Shown: one piece after another, positions 1 through 6,319 of the stretch
How positions within the stretch are numbered: position 1 is the first letter of the stretch
How the letters are laid out: every line of letters begins with the position of its first letter
DNA from: Bacteroidota bacterium
Lineage (GTDB): Bacteria; Bacteroidota; Bacteroidia; Flavobacteriales; Flavobacteriaceae
Direction of reading: 5' to 3'
Length of the DNA: 10,179 nt
Assembly (NCBI GenBank): GCA_006227965.1
Contig: SBFL01000350.1
Location: 1 to 10,179 of the forward strand
Program-made: the position numbers and the translations under genes
The notes under the pieces: generated by a model
The model's input: the letters and a program-made list of their open reading frames with translations, nothing else
What the model was told of the DNA's origin: nothing
The model's database searches: none

Positions 1-104
1 CCACGGAAGCAGGATTGCGGATCGACATAAAGGCCCCCACTCCGGAGACACCCTCGATGACGATGGCACTTCAGAAGTACATCAACAGCGTAAACAAGAA
101 ATAG
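1..104 (+). CDS. hemD: C-terminal end of probable uroporphyrinogen-III synthase (5' part outside window)
   Basis: Only the last 33 full codons are visible, with codons starting at position 3 and a TAG stop at 102-104. The tail contains APTPETPSMTMAL followed by a lysine-rich end. From memory this matches the C-terminus of flavobacterial uroporphyrinogen-III synthases, where a ...AGLR.DI.APTPE.PSMTMALE.Y... ending is typical. That enzyme cyclises hydroxymethylbilane to uroporphyrinogen III in cytosolic haem synthesis. I also recall hemD lying next to pckA in this class, which supports the call. The gene converges on pckA, with 32 bp between the two stop codons occupied by a hairpin. No catalytic part is visible, so the identity rests on a short tail and on synteny. 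Confidence 0.62.
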   Translation, partial: TEAGLRIDIKAPTPETPSMTMALQKYINSVNKK

Positions 105-135
105 AAAAAGGCTTCCTGTTCCGGAAGCCTTTTTT
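105..135. terminator. Bidirectional intrinsic terminator between hemD and pckA
   Basis: A perfect 12-bp inverted repeat, AAAAAGGCTTCC (105-116) and GGAAGCCTTTTT (123-134), encloses a 6-nt loop. The GC-rich core (GGCTTCC/GGAAGCC) is flanked by A5 on one side and T6 on the other, so each strand reads as a hairpin followed by a U-run. It fills the gap between the convergent stop codons at 102-104 and 137-139, as expected for a shared terminator. Confidence 0.88.
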
Positions 136-136
136 A

Positions 137-1753
137 CTAAAACGCATACCGCTGCGGGCCACCCCTGCGGATCTCCTCCCCTGCATAGGATTCAAATTTC
201 TTGAAATTCTCCCGAAACGCATTTGACAATTTAAACGCAGTCCTGTAATAGGCTTCGTCGTTGTTCCAGGTAGCCCTGGGGCTCAGGAGCTCGGTCGGCA
301 CCCCCGGACAGGATCTTGGCTGGGCCACTCCGAAAACAGAATGGATATGATAGGTGTCATAGGTATATAATCCCAGTTCTCCTTTGAGGGCCGCGCGAAT
401 CATCGCCCGGGTATATTTGAGCTTCATCCGTGTACCCACGCCGTATGGCCCTCCGGTCCATCCGGTATTGACCAGCCAAACGTTCGTCCCGGATTCCTGC
501 ATTTTCCGGCTGAGCATTTCAGCGTACTTTGCGGGGTGGAGGGGCATAAAGGGGGCTCCGAAACAAGCAGAAAAAGAAGGAACAGGTTCATCCACCCCTG
601 CCTCGGTTCCGGCAACCTTGGCGGTGTAACCCGAGATGAAGTGATACGCTGCCTGTGCCGGGGTCAGTCTGGAGATAGGCGGCAGCACCCCAAAGGCGTC
701 GGCAGTCAGGAAAAAAATATGTTTTGGATTGGATCCGATGGAAGGGTCCCTGCGGTTTTCGATATGGTAGATCGGATAGCTGACCCTGGTATTTTGAGTA
801 ATGCCGGAATCTGCGAAATCCACCGATCCGTCATCTTCCATAATCACATTTTCCAGGATTGCTCCTTTTTTGATCGCCCCATAAATTTCCGGCTCATTCT
901 CAGCAGAAAGATTAATCACTTTCGCATAACAACCGCCTTCGAAATTGAATACCGAATTTTCAGGGGTCCATCCGTGCTCATCGTCCCCGATAAGTTTCCT
1001 GGAGGGATCCGTGGAGAGGGTGGTCTTTCCCGTCCCTGACAATCCAAAGAAGATAGCCGTCTGATCATCCTCGCCTACATTGGCTGAACAATGCATGGGA
1101 AGGGTTTCCCTGTACACCGGCAAAATAAAATTCAGGGCCGAAAAAATTCCTTTCTTGATTTCTCCAGTATATCCCGTACCCCCAATCAGGACCATTTTCC
1201 GGGTGAAGTTCAGGATGGCGAAATTGTGTTGGCGGGTTCCATCTTCCTCAGGGTCTGCCATGAAACCAGGAGCGTTGATTACCGTCCAGTCGGCCTTGAA
1301 ATCGGCCAATTCTGCCCCGGTAGGACGGATGAACATGTTATAGGCGAAAAGATTGGACCACGGATACTCATTGATCATGCGGACGCCCATCCGATAATTC
1401 GGATCGGCACAAACAAAACAATCGCGGACATAAAGTTCCCTATCGTTCAGGTAGCTGATAACCTTTTTGTGCAACTGGTCAAAATCATCCGGGTCAAACG
1501 GTTTGTTGATTGGACCCCACCATACCCTATCCTCCGTTACGGCATCCTTCACAATAAACCGGTCCTGAGGGGATCGCCCCGTAAATTCTCCGGTACTGAC
1601 AGCCAGGGCTCCGGAATCGGCCTCCACGCCCATGCCGGATTGAAGGGTGTGGTCGTGAAGTTCATCGGCAGATAACTGATAGTGAATGTCCTCCGTGGTG
1701 ATTCCGTAGTCGGCCAGCGAAATCGTTTTCGCTCGAGCGGCAGATGTACTCAT
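137..1753 (-). CDS. pckA: Phosphoenolpyruvate carboxykinase (ATP)
   Basis: This cytosolic enzyme converts oxaloacetate plus ATP to PEP, CO2 and ADP, the entry step of gluconeogenesis. From the ATG at 1751-1753 it has 538 residues, normal for the ATP-dependent family. Visible signatures are TGRSPQDRF (58-66, with substrate-binding arginine R60), GEIKK (197-201, metal-ligand lysine K201), MHCSAN (220-225, metal-ligand H221), the kinase-1a P-loop GLSGTGKTT (237-245, K243), the metal-binding GDDEHGW (256-262) and NTRVSYP (321-327, with the arginine equivalent to R333 of the E. coli enzyme). All key residues are present. The frame stays open upstream to 1843, but those 30 extra residues are unlike the family and overlap the DUF423 stop, so the inner ATG was chosen. 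A perfect -7 element lies 21 bp upstream. It ends at the hairpin shared with hemD. Confidence 0.97.
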   Translation of the reverse strand: MSTSAARAKTISLADYGITTEDIHYQLSADELHDHTLQSGMGVEADSGALAVSTGEFTGRSPQDRFIVKDAVTEDRVWWGPINKPFDPDDFDQLHKKVISYLNDRELYVRDCFVCADPNYRMGVRMINEYPWSNLFAYNMFIRPTGAELADFKADWTVINAPGFMADPEEDGTRQHNFAILNFTRKMVLIGGTGYTGEIKKGIFSALNFILPVYRETLPMHCSANVGEDDQTAIFFGLSGTGKTTLSTDPSRKLIGDDEHGWTPENSVFNFEGGCYAKVINLSAENEPEIYGAIKKGAILENVIMEDDGSVDFADSGITQNTRVSYPIYHIENRRDPSIGSNPKHIFFLTADAFGVLPPISRLTPAQAAYHFISGYTAKVAGTEAGVDEPVPSFSACFGAPFMPLHPAKYAEMLSRKMQESGTNVWLVNTGWTGGPYGVGTRMKLKYTRAMIRAALKGELGLYTYDTYHIHSVFGVAQPRSCPGVPTELLSPRATWNNDEAYYRTAFKLSNAFRENFKKFESYAGEEIRRGGPQRYAF

Positions 1754-1773
1754 AAGATGGGTTTTTGTTTGGG

Positions 1774-1781
1774 CAAAAGTA
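1774..1781 (-). promoter_or_regulatory. Bacteroidota -7 promoter element for pckA
   Basis: On the minus strand this reads TACTTTTG, a perfect match to TAnnTTTG. Transcription would start near 1767, giving a leader of about 14 nt before the pckA ATG. No convincing -33 TTG is seen at the usual spacing. Its position supports the inner pckA start, because the upstream alternative start at 1843 would lie before the promoter. Confidence 0.55.
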
Positions 1782-1820
1782 TTTAAAATTAGAAGGATAT
1801 TCCCAGCCGGAAGCCAGAAG

Positions 1821-2207
1821 TTAGCCCATTGGACTAAAAACACGATAAAGCATAAGCAGCCAGCCGCTAATCAGCAATGCCCCGCCCAAAGGGGTTACCC
1901 AGGCAACAGAGCTGAAATCAAGCCCTGCCAGGGGGCCGGTTGTAAGGCCATAGATGGAGAATGAAAAACAGAGAACTCCGGAAAGGATCAGTAAATACAC
2001 CGGCCGTTTCTCCCGGTCCTTCAGGTAGTTCGTGCTTCCCAGGAACAAAAGAAAAAGTGCGTGATACATCTGATAGGCAACCCCGGTGCCAAAACTCTCC
2101 AGGGAATCATTACTAAGGACTGCCTTCAGCGAATGTGCTCCCAGGGCACCCAGGATCACTGCCAGAAAACCAAAAAGGGCTCCCGTTGCCAATATTGTTT
2201 TGTTCAT
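1821..2207 (-). CDS. DUF423 small integral membrane protein (YgdD/YwdK family)
   Basis: A 128-residue protein, the usual family length. It shows the family landmarks: GALGAHSLK (20-28), TGVAYQMYHAL (41-51), a hydrophobic CFSFSIYGL stretch (80-88) and TPLGGALLISGW (105-116). Four hydrophobic segments are visible, roughly 4-24, 46-60, 70-88 and 103-121, so it should be an inner-membrane protein. Its molecular function is not established. The gene lies 67 bp upstream of pckA on the same strand, so read-through into pckA is possible, although pckA has its own promoter element. The start at 2207 is 23 bp from a perfect -7 element. It is divergent from the saccharopine dehydrogenase gene. Confidence 0.9.
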   Translation of the reverse strand: MNKTILATGALFGFLAVILGALGAHSLKAVLSNDSLESFGTGVAYQMYHALFLLFLGSTNYLKDREKRPVYLLILSGVLCFSFSIYGLTTGPLAGLDFSSVAWVTPLGGALLISGWLLMLYRVFSPMG

Positions 2208-2287
2208 AACTCCAGTGACATATTTTTTTGCAAATGTAACATTTTGATACCTTCGTATGCCGTAACCCTAACTTCATCTCAGCCACT
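2208..2287. promoter_or_regulatory. Divergent promoter region with palindrome (DUF423 gene / saccharopine dehydrogenase gene)
   Basis: This 80-bp spacer serves two divergent genes. On the minus strand 2231-2238 reads TACATTTG, a perfect TAnnTTTG -7 element for the DUF423 gene. On the plus strand 2248-2255 reads TACCTTCG (one mismatch), preceded by TTG at 2228-2230 with a 17-nt spacer, a plausible promoter for the dehydrogenase gene. A 13-bp perfect palindrome, AAATGT-A-ACATTT (2232-2244), covers most of the minus-strand -7 element and lies between the two plus-strand boxes. A protein bound there would affect both directions. Confidence 0.5.
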
Positions 2288-3661
2288 ATGTCCCGAAGCA
2301 TCCTGGTCGTTGGAGCCGGCAAATCCACCTCTTACCTATTGGACTATTTCCTGGAGCAATCTGCAGAAGAGGATCTTAAAATCATCATAGGTGACAAAAA
2401 TCCCGAAGGGGTCCCTGAAGCATATCACAAGCACCCGAATTCCAGGGTCATCGCTCTGGATACTAACGATGTGCAAACAAGGAAAGACAATGTGAAGCAG
2501 GCAGACATCATCGTTTCCATGCTGCCTCCCACAATGCACCTGGACATTGCCAGGGATTGCCTCGAATTCAATAAAAATCTGGTGACGGCATCCTACATAA
2601 GTGAGGAGATGCGGCAGCTGGATCCAGAGGTGCGCAGCAAGGGGCTTGTTTTCATGAATGAAATAGGGCTGGACCCGGGTATCGATCACATGAGCGCCAT
2701 GGAGGTCATCGACCGTATCCAGGCCTCAGGTGGGAAAATGATCCTGTTTGAATCTTTTACCGGTGGCCTGCTGGCTCCCGAGAGTGACACGAACCTATGG
2801 AATTACAAATTCACATGGAACCCCAGAAATGTGGTCGTTGCCGGGCAGGGCGGGGCTGCCAAATTCATTCAGGAAGGCACTTACAAATACATTCCCTACC
2901 ACCGGCTGTTCAGGAGGACCGAATTTCTAGAAATCAAGGGTTACGGGACCTTTGAAGTCTATGCAAACCGGGACTCCCTGCGCTACCGGGAGGCCTATGG
3001 CCTTCAGGATGCCCTGACACTCTACCGGGGTACCATGCGAAGGGTGGGCTTTTCAAGGGGCTGGAATATATTCGTGCAGCTGGGGATGACAGATGACACC
3101 TACCATATTGAAAACTCCCAGGGGATGTCCTTCCGGGATTTCACCAACCTCTTTCTTCCCTACTCCCCTACCGATTCCGTCGAGCTAAAACTGAGGCATT
3201 ATCTGAAAATCGACCAGGATGATATCCTTTGGGGAAAGCTCCTGGAATTAAACCTGTTTGATGCCGAGAGTAAAATCACCACTGCTAACGGCACCCCGGC
3301 ACAGATTCTGCAGGAAATCCTGCAGCAGAGCTGGACGCTGGGACCGGATGACCGGGACATGATCGTGATGTACCACAAATTCGGCTATGAAATGGACAAA
3401 AAAAGGTATCAGCTCGATGCCAACATGGTAGTCCTGGGGGAATCAGCCCGGCATACGGCAATGGCGAAGACAGTCGGCCTGCCTGTGGGCATAGCCACCC
3501 TGCTAATCCTCAATGGAAAGATCAAAGAGCCCGGTGTGCAAATCCCCATTCGCAGGGAAACTTACCAGCCTGTCCTGAATTCCCTAAAGAATTACGGAAT
3601 CCGGTTCCGTGAATACGAAGTTCCCTATCTGGGATATAATCCCGATTCCGTAGGAAACTAG
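2288..3661 (+). CDS. Saccharopine dehydrogenase family protein (glutamate-forming type)
   Basis: A 457-residue cytosolic oxidoreductase resembling the glutamate-forming saccharopine dehydrogenases (fungal Lys9, SDH half of animal AASS). These oxidise saccharopine with NAD(P)+ to 2-aminoadipate 6-semialdehyde plus glutamate. An N-terminal Rossmann fold starts at ILVVGAGKST (5-14), with an acidic residue after the second strand (D36). Family signatures follow: VTASYISEEM (99-108), NEIGLDPGIDH (124-134), GGLLAPE (159-165) and YKFTWNPR (173-180). The C-terminal part returns to the dinucleotide domain (GLPVGIATLLIL, 397-408). Length is normal and no disruption is seen. The lrp-type gene follows after 41 bp. 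No lysine-ketoglutarate reductase is in the window, so the physiological substrate is inferred from family similarity; another imino-acid or amino-acid substrate is possible. Confidence 0.87.
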   Translation: MSRSILVVGAGKSTSYLLDYFLEQSAEEDLKIIIGDKNPEGVPEAYHKHPNSRVIALDTNDVQTRKDNVKQADIIVSMLPPTMHLDIARDCLEFNKNLVTASYISEEMRQLDPEVRSKGLVFMNEIGLDPGIDHMSAMEVIDRIQASGGKMILFESFTGGLLAPESDTNLWNYKFTWNPRNVVVAGQGGAAKFIQEGTYKYIPYHRLFRRTEFLEIKGYGTFEVYANRDSLRYREAYGLQDALTLYRGTMRRVGFSRGWNIFVQLGMTDDTYHIENSQGMSFRDFTNLFLPYSPTDSVELKLRHYLKIDQDDILWGKLLELNLFDAESKITTANGTPAQILQEILQQSWTLGPDDRDMIVMYHKFGYEMDKKRYQLDANMVVLGESARHTAMAKTVGLPVGIATLLILNGKIKEPGVQIPIRRETYQPVLNSLKNYGIRFREYEVPYLGYNPDSVGN

Positions 3662-3677
3662 GCAGGGAGAATTATGC

Positions 3678-3685
3678 TATCTTTA
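3678..3685 (+). promoter_or_regulatory. Possible -7 element for the Lrp/AsnC gene
   Basis: TATCTTTA matches TAnnTTTG at all fixed positions but the last. It lies 17 bp before the ATG at 3703, giving a leader of about 10 nt. No -33 TTG is seen. The regulator may instead be read through from the dehydrogenase gene 41 bp upstream. Confidence 0.3.
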
Positions 3686-3702
3686 GGGAAATTACCACGG
3701 CG

Positions 3703-4173
3703 ATGAAATCGGACCATAAGGGCGTTCAAATTGACGGTATCGACAAAAAGATCTTGCGGTATCTGATGGCAGATGCCCGGACGCCTATCCTGGAAATAGC
3801 CCGCAACATCGGGATTTCGGGTGCAGCGATCCACCAGCGGCTGCGCAAGCTGGAGAAATCAGGGCTCCTGGCAGGATCCAAATTCGTAATCAACCCAAAA
3901 TCACTTGGCTACACGACCACTGCCTATATCGGGATCTACCTGGACAAGGCCATGAGTAACCCTTATGCCGTGAAGGAGCTGAAAAAAATCCCTGAGGTTC
4001 TGGAATGTCATTACACTACCGGAAACTGGTCCATCCTTATCAAAGTCCTGTGCCAGGACAACGAACATCTGATGCACCTGCTGAACAAAAAGATCCAGCA
4101 AATTGAAGGTGTCTCGCGTACAGAAACCTTCATTTCACTGGATCAGCAGATAGACCGGCAGATCCAAATCTGA
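3703..4173 (+). CDS. Lrp/AsnC family transcriptional regulator
   Basis: A 156-residue DNA-binding protein of the feast/famine family, which typically forms dimers or octamers and responds to amino acids. IDGIDKKILRYL (10-21) is the classic start of the AsnC-type winged helix-turn-helix. The recognition region is EIARNIGISGAAIHQRLRKLE (about 31-51), followed by the wing GLLAGSKFVINPKSLGY (54-70). The C-terminal ligand-binding RAM domain runs from about 72 to 147, with VLECHYTTGNWSILIKV (99-115) as the core. It follows the saccharopine dehydrogenase gene at 41 bp on the same strand, so it most likely regulates that gene or the nearby amino-acid genes; the effector cannot be read from the sequence. 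It converges on the metallopeptidase gene with only 10 bp between stop codons and no room for a terminator. Confidence 0.94.
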   Translation: MKSDHKGVQIDGIDKKILRYLMADARTPILEIARNIGISGAAIHQRLRKLEKSGLLAGSKFVINPKSLGYTTTAYIGIYLDKAMSNPYAVKELKKIPEVLECHYTTGNWSILIKVLCQDNEHLMHLLNKKIQQIEGVSRTETFISLDQQIDRQIQI

Positions 4174-4183
4174 ATCCACCCTC

Positions 4184-4879
4184 TTAATCTCTTCCTCCAA
4201 ACACTTGTAACCCCCAGTATACAAGGGTTGCAAGAGCGCCGATAGCTGCGACCAGATAGGTTCGGGCTGCCCATTTAAGGGCGTCTTCTGCCCCTTTGTA
4301 TTCCTGGGAGGTTACCATTCCGGTCCTTTTCAGCCAGACAAGTGCCCGGTTGCTCGCATCATACTCCACGGGAAGGGTTACAAAACTGAAGAGGGTTGCC
4401 AGAGCCATCATCGCCAGGCCTGCCACGGCAATCCAGTAACCCATCCCCACGCCTGCAGCCGCTCCAAGTATTAGTCCGCCAAAGACAAGCCAGGTGGACA
4501 TGCCGGAAGTTATACTGACCATGGGTACGAGTTTGGAACGCATGGTCAGCCATTGATATGACTTGGCGTGTTGCACGGCATGACCGCATTCATGAGCGGC
4601 CACAGCAGCTGCCGCCGCATTCCGCTGATGGTATACGCCTTCGCTTAGGTTCACCGTTTTGTTCTTGGGATTGTAGTGGTCTGTCAGCATCCCTGCCGTG
4701 CTGACCACCTTCACATCGTGTATGCCATTGTCTGCCAGCATTTTTTCTGCAATCTCAGCTCCGCTCATCCCATTTTGCAGATGGACCTTTGAATAATGCT
4801 GGAATTTACTCTTGAGCCTTGCACTAACCAGCCAGCTTACGAGCGCAATGGCACCAATAATAATATAGTAACCTGTCAT
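4184..4879 (-). CDS. YugP-type membrane zinc metallopeptidase (Zn_peptidase_2 family)
   Basis: A 231-residue predicted membrane peptidase. An N-terminal hydrophobic segment (3-20) precedes a soluble stretch and the zinc-binding motif AAHECGHAVQH (94-104), where H96 and H100 are metal ligands and E97 the catalytic base. The downstream LPVEYDAS (169-176) probably gives the third ligand. Further membrane segments lie at about 116-142, 147-168 and 207-226. All motif residues are intact and the length is normal for the family; substrates are unknown to me. The gene lies 106 bp downstream of ald on the same strand. No clear terminator separates them, but an AT-rich patch with a possible -7 element lies just before its ATG, so both read-through and independent transcription are possible. 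Confidence 0.91.
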   Translation of the reverse strand: MTGYYIIIGAIALVSWLVSARLKSKFQHYSKVHLQNGMSGAEIAEKMLADNGIHDVKVVSTAGMLTDHYNPKNKTVNLSEGVYHQRNAAAAAVAAHECGHAVQHAKSYQWLTMRSKLVPMVSITSGMSTWLVFGGLILGAAAGVGMGYWIAVAGLAMMALATLFSFVTLPVEYDASNRALVWLKRTGMVTSQEYKGAEDALKWAARTYLVAAIGALATLVYWGLQVFGGRD

Positions 4880-4899
4880 CCTTTCGAAATTTTAATGAA

Positions 4900-4907
4900 T
4901 AAAAATA
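4900..4907 (-). promoter_or_regulatory. Possible -7 element for the metallopeptidase gene
   Basis: On the minus strand this reads TATTTTTA, one mismatch from TAnnTTTG, placing a start site near 4893 and a leader of about 14 nt. TTG trinucleotides lie 12 and 24 nt upstream, neither at the preferred 17-23 spacing. It sits in a markedly AT-rich patch (4880-4926). Confidence 0.28.
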
Positions 4908-4985
4908 TCGAAAAAGCAGCAAAAACCTCGCCAAGATGTTCCTAAAATCCTAAAGAGGCACGGGACTGCAAAGCTGTCATGATTC

Positions 4986-6089
4986 TTATGCCATTATACC
5001 CTTCAAGGGGCCGAAAGCCTCCAGGATTTCGTCGTATACGATTTCCCCATTCACAATGTTCAGCCCTTTTTGCAGGGAATCATCAGAAGAGCAGGCCTTT
5101 TCCCATCCAAGATCCGCGAGTTTCAGCACGTAGGGCAGCGTTACATTCGTAAGGGCAAGGGTAGAGGTATAGGGGACCGCTCCGGGCATGTTGGCCACGC
5201 AGTAATGGACCACATCGTCTATTATAAAAATAGGTTCCTCATGGGTTGTGGGTCTCGAGGTTTCCACACACCCCCCCTGGTCCACGGCAACATCCACGAT
5301 CACGGCACCCGGATGCATGGTCTTCAACATGTCCCTCGTGATCAGTTTGGGGGCACGCGCCCCCTTGATAAGGACGCCACCAACGATCAAATCGTGGGTT
5401 TTCACATGCTTCCGGATATTGTATTCATTGGAGAATTCGGTGACCACGTGGGGTGGCATAACGTCATTCACGTACCGCAGGCGTTTCATGTTTACATCCA
5501 TCATGGTAACATGGGCACCGAGCCCTGCGGCCATTTTGGCAGCCTGAATTCCGACCGTGCCTGCCCCCAGTACCAGGACGCGACCGGGGGGAACTCCGGG
5601 AACCCCCCCGAGGAGGACACCTTTGCCCTTCACCGGTTTCTCGAGATACTTGGCACCCTGCTGAATAGCCATCCGGCCGGCAACCTCAGACATGGGGGTC
5701 AGCAAAGGCAGGGACCCATCAGGATCCTCAACGGTCTCGTAAGCGATACACACCGCTTTGCTGTCTACCATGGCCCGTGTAAGGAGCTCGCTGGAAGCAA
5801 AGTGAAAATAGGTGAAAACCACCTGTCCTTTCTGTACCAGGTCATACTCCTGCTTTATGGGCTCCTTTACCTTGACAATCATTTCGCTCATCGTGTAGAC
5901 CTGCCCTATGCTATCCAGGATCCGGGCTCCTACTTTCCTGTAGTCTTCGTCTGAAAAACCACTTCCCAACCCGGCCCCGGTCTGCACGAATACGGAGTGA
6001 CCTTTATGGGTTAATTCCAATACTCCCGCAGGCGTCATCCCCACCCGGCTTTCATTGTTCTTGATTTCTTTTGGTATCCCAATGACCAT
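4986..6089 (-). CDS. ald: Alanine dehydrogenase
   Basis: A 367-residue enzyme that reversibly deaminates L-alanine to pyruvate and ammonia with NAD+. Length and motifs fit bacterial Ald closely. The N-terminus GIPKEIKNNESRVGMTP (4-20) carries pyruvate-binding R15. K75 in VKVKEP and catalytic H96 in TYFHFASS fall at the canonical numbers of the characterised enzymes, as does catalytic D270 in VAVDQGG. The NAD-binding Rossmann turn is VLGAGTVG (173-180), with the ribose-binding acid D198. SEVAGRMAIQ (134-143) and the MPGAVPYTSTLALTN stretch (301-315) are family signatures. It belongs to the same AlaDH/PNT superfamily as lysine-ketoglutarate reductase, but the intact Ald residues argue for alanine. 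It lies downstream of leuS on the same strand across a 363-bp structured gap and upstream of the metallopeptidase gene. Confidence 0.97.
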   Translation of the reverse strand: MVIGIPKEIKNNESRVGMTPAGVLELTHKGHSVFVQTGAGLGSGFSDEDYRKVGARILDSIGQVYTMSEMIVKVKEPIKQEYDLVQKGQVVFTYFHFASSELLTRAMVDSKAVCIAYETVEDPDGSLPLLTPMSEVAGRMAIQQGAKYLEKPVKGKGVLLGGVPGVPPGRVLVLGAGTVGIQAAKMAAGLGAHVTMMDVNMKRLRYVNDVMPPHVVTEFSNEYNIRKHVKTHDLIVGGVLIKGARAPKLITRDMLKTMHPGAVIVDVAVDQGGCVETSRPTTHEEPIFIIDDVVHYCVANMPGAVPYTSTLALTNVTLPYVLKLADLGWEKACSSDDSLQKGLNIVNGEIVYDEILEAFGPLKGIMA

Positions 6090-6122
6090 GATGTATTTTT
6101 TTTTGTTGGGTTAAAGATGTGG

Positions 6123-6130
6123 CAAATATT
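6123..6130 (-). promoter_or_regulatory. Possible -7 element for ald
   Basis: On the minus strand this reads AATATTTG, one mismatch from TAnnTTTG. Transcription would begin near 6117, with a leader of about 28 nt that is A-rich near the ATG. No matching -33 TTG is visible. If this is the real ald promoter, the hairpins at 6154-6220 lie upstream of it and would act only on transcripts coming from leuS. Confidence 0.35.
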
Positions 6131-6153
6131 CAATTATGCGAAATAATGTCGAT

Positions 6154-6220
6154 AAAAAGCAGGGGGTATGTCAATAAAATATCAATTATTTTAATACTGC
6201 CCCCTATTTTTAATAGGGGT
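6154..6220 (-). promoter_or_regulatory. Attenuator-like or terminator structure upstream of ald
   Basis: In the direction of ald transcription three arms appear: CCCCTATT (6219-6212), AATAGGGGG (6208-6200) and CCCCCT (6166-6161). Arms 1 and 2 pair over 8 bp with an AAA loop. Arm 2 can instead pair with arm 3 over 6 bp plus a wobble pair, enclosing a nested 7-bp stem (6193-6187 with 6181-6175). Arm 3 is followed after GC by five T (6158-6154), so the 2:3 form looks like an intrinsic terminator and the 1:2 form like its antiterminator. The simpler reading is the end of a leuS transcript. Pairing was worked out by eye, without folding energies. Confidence 0.4.
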
Positions 6221-6295
6221 GCTTTCATTTTTTTATAATTTATCACAGGTATCGCTCATCGAGAAATAACCGCATTGTCCGGGGATAATTAGAGG

Positions 6296-6319
6296 AAAAA
6301 AGGTGATTAACCCTTTTTT
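6296..6319. terminator. Weak bidirectional terminator-like hairpin downstream of leuS
   Basis: AAAAAAGG (6296-6303) and CCTTTTTT (6312-6319) form an 8-bp inverted repeat with an 8-nt loop, so either strand ends in a T6 run. Only two GC pairs make the stem weak. It lies about 134 bp beyond the leuS stop codon and is the first terminator-like structure with a T-run met by leuS transcripts. Confidence 0.35.

Noticed and set aside
1754..1843. 30-residue N-terminal extension of the pckA reading frame
   Set aside because: It is hydrophobic and unlike the family, overlaps the end of the DUF423 gene, and would start upstream of the perfect -7 element at 1774-1781. The ATG at 1753 gives the normal 538 residues.
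2303..2329. GAGKST in the saccharopine dehydrogenase as a Walker A ATP-binding site
   Set aside because: The glycine needed four residues before GK is leucine, and the motif sits at the first Rossmann turn of an otherwise clear NAD(P)-dependent enzyme.
5070..5954. 294-codon open frame on the plus strand opposite ald
   Set aside because: The product is rich in histidine and glycine as expected from antisense of ald codons, shows no domain, and lies wholly within a certain gene.
4986..6089. ald as the missing lysine-ketoglutarate reductase partner of the saccharopine dehydrogenase
   Set aside because: The superfamily is shared, but R15, K75, H96 and D270 and the 367-residue length match alanine dehydrogenase closely, and the gene is on the opposite strand.
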